Shown piece by piece: positions 58,371-64,000 of a stretch of DNA of 64,000 bases; positions within the stretch are counted from its first letter, which is position 1, and every line of letters begins with the position of its first letter. Made by a program: the position numbers and the translations under genes. Location: NCBI GenBank assembly GCA_037126765.1, contig JBBCBC010000001.1, forward strand, positions 19,300,622-19,364,621, written 5' to 3'. The notes below the pieces were generated by a model. The model was given only the letters and a program-made list of their open reading frames with translations. It was not told the DNA's origin and made no database searches. This stretch comes from Stenogyne calaminthoides. Lineage: Eukaryota > Streptophyta > Magnoliopsida > Lamiales > Lamiaceae.

Positions 58371-61300
58371 TACCCCTTTGGAATTGGGTCCTGAGGGGTT
58401 AGTGGTGGATTTAGGGATCCACACAAACAGCGCACTTCTATGGTAATCAGATAGATTAGAAGGTCTGATTTGTCTCCCATACACATCAACATAATCATAC
58501 ATCTCTTTATATACTTTATGATTTGTATGATTATTCGTGTGTGTTGGGATCATACTGGAAAGTATGCTTTTTACTTTGTATAATCAAAACTGAATTTCGG
58601 ACTTATTTACTGAAATAAATTGTTTATCACTGATGCTTTAAATATTATCGAATGTTACATATATTTACTGCATAACTGTTCAATAATTCGTACGTGTTAC
58701 ATTGTAGTTAATTTAGTGATACCAGATCACAGAAGATTAAATTAACAGTCCCTTGTAACTAAAAGTACGCCATTCACGACCTAGATGGAAATGAACAACC
58801 CATCGTGAAAGGTTGAAGTGTAAGGCTCGGATTGGCTTGTCTTGACCAAGAGATTACACTAGTGCATGACTGATGCACTGAATAGGACCTACAGGAGGAC
58901 AAATTCTTTAGAACTGAACAAGGAAGAATTAGACCTCAGTGGTTCGTTATTTCTTAATCTTCGCTCCTTAAATAGGATCACGTGTGGTTGATAATTATTT
59001 CTTTGACTTATCATGGGTAGAGAATCAACGAGATTCAATACTTTATATCTTGGGCAATATTATTGGTCACATATGTTGCTAAGATTTAATACAGAGAATC
59101 GTGTGCAAGTACGCTTGTTCGATTTGCCCCCTTGGGAGGTTCATAAGTTTTGTAATAACAAATCTTGCAAGTGGAACTAGTTTCCGGTATGAATAATAAT
59201 GTTGAATCGTTCCTTTACCAAGGATAAAAGATATTAATTAATGGAAAGCTATTTCAGTGGCTTGAATTAATTAATGGGCTAGATAATCTTAAACACGGGA
59301 AATAATAACCGGGAGCCATATTGACTGTAATATGGGTTAAGATGGATAGTGCAATATTAATTATGTAGTGGGATTAATTAATATTTATGGGCTTGAATAA
59401 TATTGTGGCTCAATATTGATAATTCAAGATCCATTGGAAGGTCCAATCTTAATTCTCCTAAAGGCCCCCCTAAGTAGCCCAACATATAGTCCAATAACTG
59501 AAAAAGGTGTTTAAAATAAAATAAATATTGTTGCTTATTTTTCCCAATTATTTTCGAAATTTATAGATAAAAGGGGAGAAAGATTTTCTTTGAATTTTGT
59601 TATGGAATGAAGATATGTATTCTTGGAATACAAGATTATCTCATTAAATTCAAGAAATCTCCCACTTGGTTATTTATAAAGAAGATTTCGAAATTTTTGA
59701 AAGATAAAGGGCAAGAAAGATTTTCTTGATTTTCTTGAAAAGATATTATGGAAGATATGTATTTCTTGAAATACAAGAATATCTCATAAATTCAAGAAGA
59801 TCCAAATCTTGGATTCTTGCCTATTATTTTCGAAAATATCCCATAACAAAGAGTAAGTGGGATTTTGTGGAATATTATAATTATGGGAAAAAGAATATAG
59901 GAGATATATTCAAGATTTCTTGGAGATCATGAAAAGATTTTCCCACATTATCTTGCCACAATTTTCGACCACTTGAGCTCTATAAATAGGGGATGATTCT
60001 TTCATTCCCAAGTACAATTCCATGTGCTGGAAAAATTAGTAAATCCACAAAGGTGGTGCAACATAATTTATTTTCCTTTTGTTAATTGTTCACAAGTGTC
60101 CTACCACCGGATAGTCAAACAGGGATTAAGGGAATACTTGGGAAGTTCTTTTGGTTAGTCTAATCAGCCAGATCACTGTCATCCCAAGAGGTACGTTCAC
60201 GTAAACTCGTAGAATTCCGCATGCGTAGGATTTACGTGAATCAATTATATGCATGATATGTTGTTGGATTATTATTTGAATTAATATAGGATTAATTCAT
60301 GCTAGTAATAATTACAAGAATTAAATTTGTATTTAAATATTCACCCCGAATAGATCTGTGCAACTTATTCCCCAACAGTGTGAGCCTTGGGTGAGTCAGA
60401 AGACTTGGGATTTTTCTTTACAGATTGTCTTCTTTTAACCCAGTGGGGCTCAGGTGCAGTAGCCCTAGGTCTCTGGTTATAAGGGTAGATACGACTGCTA
60501 CCATTAAAAGATTCATATCTTCTTGGCATAGATGGTCTTTGCAATTTACCTATAGCTTGCTTGTTAGGCAGCTGACCTTGATTGGGTCTCAGATTAGATT
60601 TCCTTTTTACAGGTTATCTCTTCTGATACCTAATCTGCTGATCAGGTTGAGGTCTCTTCAGAAGAACTGGGTTCTTCTGTTGATTCCTCGGCTTATGCTT
60701 AATCAGTTGAGGTCCATTTATGTTCCCTTTCTGATTAGGCACTTGCCTCACTTGCTCAGCAGGTCTCTTTCCCTTATCAGATACATGTTTAACTTTTTGT
60801 GTATCTTTGTCAGAGACTCGTTTGATTACATCCTTCTGAAGTGAAATAAACGGGGCTTTTGAGGATATAAAGGGATTCTCATACCCAATTCCCTTCTTGT
60901 TAGTCGGTGTTCGAAAATAGGTGTTCATATCCTGAACGGTTTTTGATGACTTCGTGAAAACCTCTATTTTCTTGCGCAAACTATCCTCAGTAGATTTTAG
61001 ACTCTCATTTAGTCGGAATAGCTCATCAAACTTAGCTTGTAGAATTTTGAAATCATCAGCTTGTTGTTTGTTGATTGCTAGCTGTTCTTTAATCTGCTTC
61101 TCCTGATCAGAAGATTTAACTTTCAGAACTTTAAGTTCTTTAGTTACCTTCTGAGCAGTTTCAGCTGATTTCAGTTCAGCTGCTTTACTGACAGCATTCT
61201 CTTTAACAAGCTGATTATTTCTGATCCTTAGCCTATCGTTTTCAGCTTCCACTATTGTATAAGTGTCTACTGCATTAGAGAGATCATCAAGCAATTGCTC

Positions 61301-62788
61301 ATAGTAGAGCTGCAAGTCAATCTCTCCAGCAGGTGTGCTAATAATAGCTGGTGTGGAAATTGAAAAAGCAGGAGGTTTGGAGGTTACCTCAGATTGGTCT
61401 TCCTCCTTGGCCATCAGGCAGATTTCATCGTCATCTGAAGAGAATATCAGATCTTCATGGTCGAAGAAATCAACAGCACTGCTTATCAGACAGAAGTCCT
61501 CTACTGAAGAGTAGCCAGAATCTTCAGAAGGCAGATAGGAATCATCAATTCCTGATGTGTCAGCAACCATGGCTTTTCTGTCTCTGAAGCGTTGCTCTCT
61601 TCTGTTCCGCTTCTCTTCTCTTTCTCTGGGAGTCAGGTCTGGGCAATCGGAGCTGTAGTGACCTGGTTTCTCGCAGTTGAAGCATGATCCACGATCCACG
61701 GAACTTCCTCTGCCAGGTGAGTCACTCCGTCTGTAGGATCTGTCAGGTGACTTTCCTTTCTGATTGTAATCAGAACTCCTTCTGTCAGATCTGTTGTCTC
61801 TTCTATCTTCTGACCGAACATCTCTTTTCTTATCATCTCTATGATCTCTTCGGTCATCAGATCTGGTCCTCTCTGGAGATCTGTCGGTTGACCTCCTGTT
61901 TCTTCTGTCTTGATAATCCTTGTAGAATCTGCGATACTTACCAAGTTGAATGTTTGATCTTTCTAGTTTCCTGGTAAGTAAAGCGATCTGTTCAGCTTGG
62001 CTCATTATGTTCCCAACAGGTTCAGTGGTCTTTGATCTGCTGCTGGTTGCTTTGAATGCAACTGATTTTGATGTGGAGGTTGAGGCTTCAGCAGGCGACT
62101 CGTCTTCATCTGCTTGCCCTCTTTCGATTAGGTCAAACTCATGGGCTTTAAGACTTAGGAACAAGGTACTTGGCTTCATCTTGGCAATGTCTTGGCAATC
62201 CTTGATTACCGTGACTTTCATGTCCCACTTCTTGGTGAGATCTCAAGATCTTATAATTGATGTCTTTATCTGACATCTCTCGTCCAAGTTCTCGTAGCTT
62301 GTTTACTGACATGGTGATTCTCCCATCGAGCTCATTGATGGTTTCGTTTGGCAGCATCTTGAGCTTCTCGAACTTCACCAGTTCAGCTTGTAATCGACTG
62401 TCTTTGATCTTATCATTTCCTTCGCACATCTCAGCAAGTGTATCCCACATTTATTTCGCTGTTTTGAGATACTTTATCTTTTCCTTGGTGATCTTATCCA
62501 TCGTCTTCATGATTATATGCCTGGCTATTGTATCTAGAGTATATCTGACTTTCTTTCTTACGCATCCATCGTATTTGGACTCTTTCGAACAAGGCTTCCA
62601 GTGCAAAATTGGATCTCCTCCAACCGGGTTGGGTTGTCGTGATATATGATGATGGGTCCTCGTTCAATGACTTCCATCATTCTGCCGCTTATTGACCCTA
62701 GATGGTTGTACATGTATATTGTCCAATCTGCATACTCATCAATTGAAAACTTAGGTAAATCATGATACATACCAGAGGTATTATCCAT
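58370..62788 (-). pseudogene. Sire-B copy 2 gag, split by solo LTR-X
   Basis: The start is the ATG at 62788 (MDNTSGMYHDLPKFSIDEY). An early TAA near 62558 and a frameshift near 62245 interrupt the gag core (LAEMCEGNDKIKDSRLQ, ETINELDGRITMSVNKL). The long frame 62221-60614 has LFLSLKAHEFDLIERGQ, an Arg/Asp/Ser-rich stretch, the CCHC knuckle CFNCEKPGHYSSDC (61643-61684), an acidic segment (FSSDDDEICLMAKEEDQS) and a coiled coil (KELKVLKVKSSDQEKQIKEQ). After one TAA at 60614 the frame continues to 60383. It resumes at 58536 beyond the LTR-X insertion (YKEMYDYVDVYGRQIRPSN) and ends near the WIPKSTT boundary motif. It forms the virus-like particle and binds RNA. Confidence 0.85.
58542..60377 (+). 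mobile_element. Solo LTR-X (1836 bp) inside Sire-B gag-pol
   Basis: Complete LTR with TGTTGGGATCATAC start and CCCCAACA end, flanked by perfect 5-bp duplications GTGTG (58537-58541 and 60378-60382). No internal region is present, so the element was lost by LTR-LTR recombination. TATAAATA box at 59981-59988. Its length and terminal sequence suggest a copia element, but no coding sequence of this family is in the window, so the superfamily is uncertain. Confidence 0.93.
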
Positions 62789-62907
62789 GCTGAATGTGAT
62801 TTTGAAAACGAATGAGTTTTGAAAATGGTTTTTCAAGATCTGTTCAAATGACCACAAAGATTCTTCCTCAAGAATCGATGATACTCAAAAGCCCCGGGGT
62901 CCGAGAA

Positions 62908-62925
62908 CCACCGCTTTCGATACCA
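62908..62925 (-). other. Primer binding site, initiator Met-tRNA (Sire-B copy 2)
   Basis: The minus strand reads TGGTATCGAAAGCGGTGG, two bases inside the LTR end. Expected TGGTATCAGAGC, so the CAG is again altered. Confidence 0.85.
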
Positions 62926-62927
62926 CT

Positions 62928-64000
62928 TGTAGGTCCCGAATGGGTTTTGTGAAAGCGTAAGTCTAGGGGATGGGTGAATAGACTTCGAAAAACTTTTCGT
63001 CTTGGATCGGTGTGATTGCAGTTTACCTGATCAGAGTGCTAGTGAGTCAGTTTGGACTGATGTTCAATCTTACTAAGTGCCTGAGGGCAGATCAGTTTGA
63101 TATCTGTCAATTTAACTGATAGTGCAGAAGCTTGTAAATACCCGTGTGAAAAACCAGTTTTATCAAATCAGATTCTCAAGTCAGTTTTCAATCGGTTGAC
63201 TAAGGTGTCAACTGATCGATCGATTGCTTGGTGTGCGGTGATGTTAACTTAGAATATGTATGCAATTTTAAGCTCAGTTGTGTGAATAGTGTAAAGCAAT
63301 AAAGAGCAAGTAAATGCACACAAGATTTTATAGTGGTTCAGACGAAACCCGTCTTACGTCCACTCTTCCCTTAACACAGGGAACCAACTTAACCGACTTA
63401 ACCGACTGGACTTAGTTTAATGTGTTAGTCCAACACCCAACAGATGTTTATCGAGTTCACACTCAACCGATCCCAGAAATCAGAAACTAGAATCCCTATC
63501 TCGAATTCTTGCAGAACAAACTTAACCTAACTTTGAGTTTGGGTAAAGGTTTGTTGTGGTTCCAACTGGAAATCTATCCTAGTGTTTATGTAGCCAAATG
63601 CTAGAGGATAGGATTTCTAAGCTAAGAACAATGGGATGCACACTTAAGAATAATCTTCAAATTCGGTGTTCTTCGAGCGGAAATTCTGCTATAGTTTTTG
63701 CTTCTTTTTCAGTCTGCTTGATCCGGTCTCTCTCCTTTAATTTTGAAGAGCAATCCCATTTTATGGACCACGAAATCAAAGAGTCGTTGGTGAGTAATTT
63801 GAATTTCGGGCTATATTAGGTGGGTTGTAGGATATGATTGTGACGTGCTCCGAATATCGGCGTGGCTGAAGGCATGATTAGCGTTGTTTATGTCAGCTCT
63901 TTTTGTGCACGTGTCGCTTTCTCTTTGGCTTCGCGAGGAGGCACTTCAATATTTATCCGTTAAACGATTGATATTCCTTTTGTAGAATATTCGTCTTGTC
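62928..64000 (-). repeat. 5' LTR of Sire-B copy 2, partial
   Basis: From the LTR end GGGACCTACA (62928) outward to the window edge, collinear with 47488-48610. The LTR TATA box reads CATAAAAT (63758-63765) instead of TATAAAAT. The first 300 bases carry several CAG-to-CG changes relative to the 3' LTR. Confidence 0.92.

Larger units (their letters stand above)
47488..64000 (-). mobile_element. Sire-B copy 2, Sirevirus-like copia element with ORF3 (5' LTR runs off right edge)
   Basis: Minus-strand order: 5' LTR (62928 to beyond 64000), primer site 62908-62925, gag, protease, integrase, RT, RNase H (to about 55000), antisense unit, ORF3 (52800-49290), polypurine tract and 3' LTR (47488-49127). 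It inserted into the protease of Ty3 element 2. The left flank CTACT (47483-47487) should be the target duplication, with its partner outside the window. It carries a solo LTR-X at 58542-60377. Best preserved Sirevirus of the window. Confidence 0.93.

Overview
The window is nuclear DNA from a flowering plant, probably a eudicot; the species cannot be named from it. The evidence is nested LTR retrotransposons of plant-only lineages (Sirevirus-type Ty1/copia, TNT1-type copia, chromovirus-like Ty3/gypsy), primer sites for initiator Met-tRNA, MITEs and AT-rich spacers. I see no host protein gene, rRNA, tRNA or CRISPR array. Nearly every reading frame is retrotransposon-derived and broken.

Layout. 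(1) 1-7896: minus-strand Sirevirus-like element Sire-A copy 1 (RNase H to gag, then its 5' LTR; its 3' end lies left of the window). (2) 7897-9840: two pieces of another LTR family (LTR-X) joined head to head. (3) 9841-13017 and 27604-28464: block U copy 1, about 4.0 kb, split by a whole Sire-A copy 2 (13018-27598, plus strand) with a decayed 5-bp target duplication. (4) 28467-29505: start of a Ty3 gag. (5) 29508-33429: an LTR-X piece, two near-identical TNT1-type copia fragments and unassigned AT-rich DNA. (6) 33430-41954: an LTR-like piece, then the 3' half of Sire-B copy 1 (pol tail, antisense ORF block, env-like ORF3, 3' LTR). (7) 41955-45422: the end of an LTR-X and block U copy 2, which keeps the empty Sire-A site. 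(8) 45423-47487: a second Ty3 element (LTR, primer site, gag, protease), cut by (9) 47488-64000: Sire-B copy 2 on the minus strand. That copy is complete except for the far part of its 5' LTR and carries a solo LTR-X (58542-60377) inside its gag-pol.

How the parts work together. Each Sire element encodes gag (zinc knuckle followed by an acidic and coiled-coil tail), protease, integrase, RT and RNase H, then a separate third ORF of the envelope-like kind found in Sireviruses. ORF3 appears to have its own TATA box in both Sire families. In both Sire-B copies it also has what looks like a 5'-leader intron. Sire-B additionally carries, between pol and ORF3, an oppositely oriented TATA-ORF-3'-end unit conserved in both copies. 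The two units form a divergent pair around an E2F-like motif. This is my best candidate for an undescribed system.

A caution on quality. In the Sire elements CAG and CTG trinucleotides are repeatedly replaced by CG, CGG or CCG, even inside the tRNA primer sites whose true sequence is known. This looks like systematic base-calling error at methylated CHG sites. Many frameshifts here may therefore be assembly artefacts, and LTR divergence should not be used for dating before correction.
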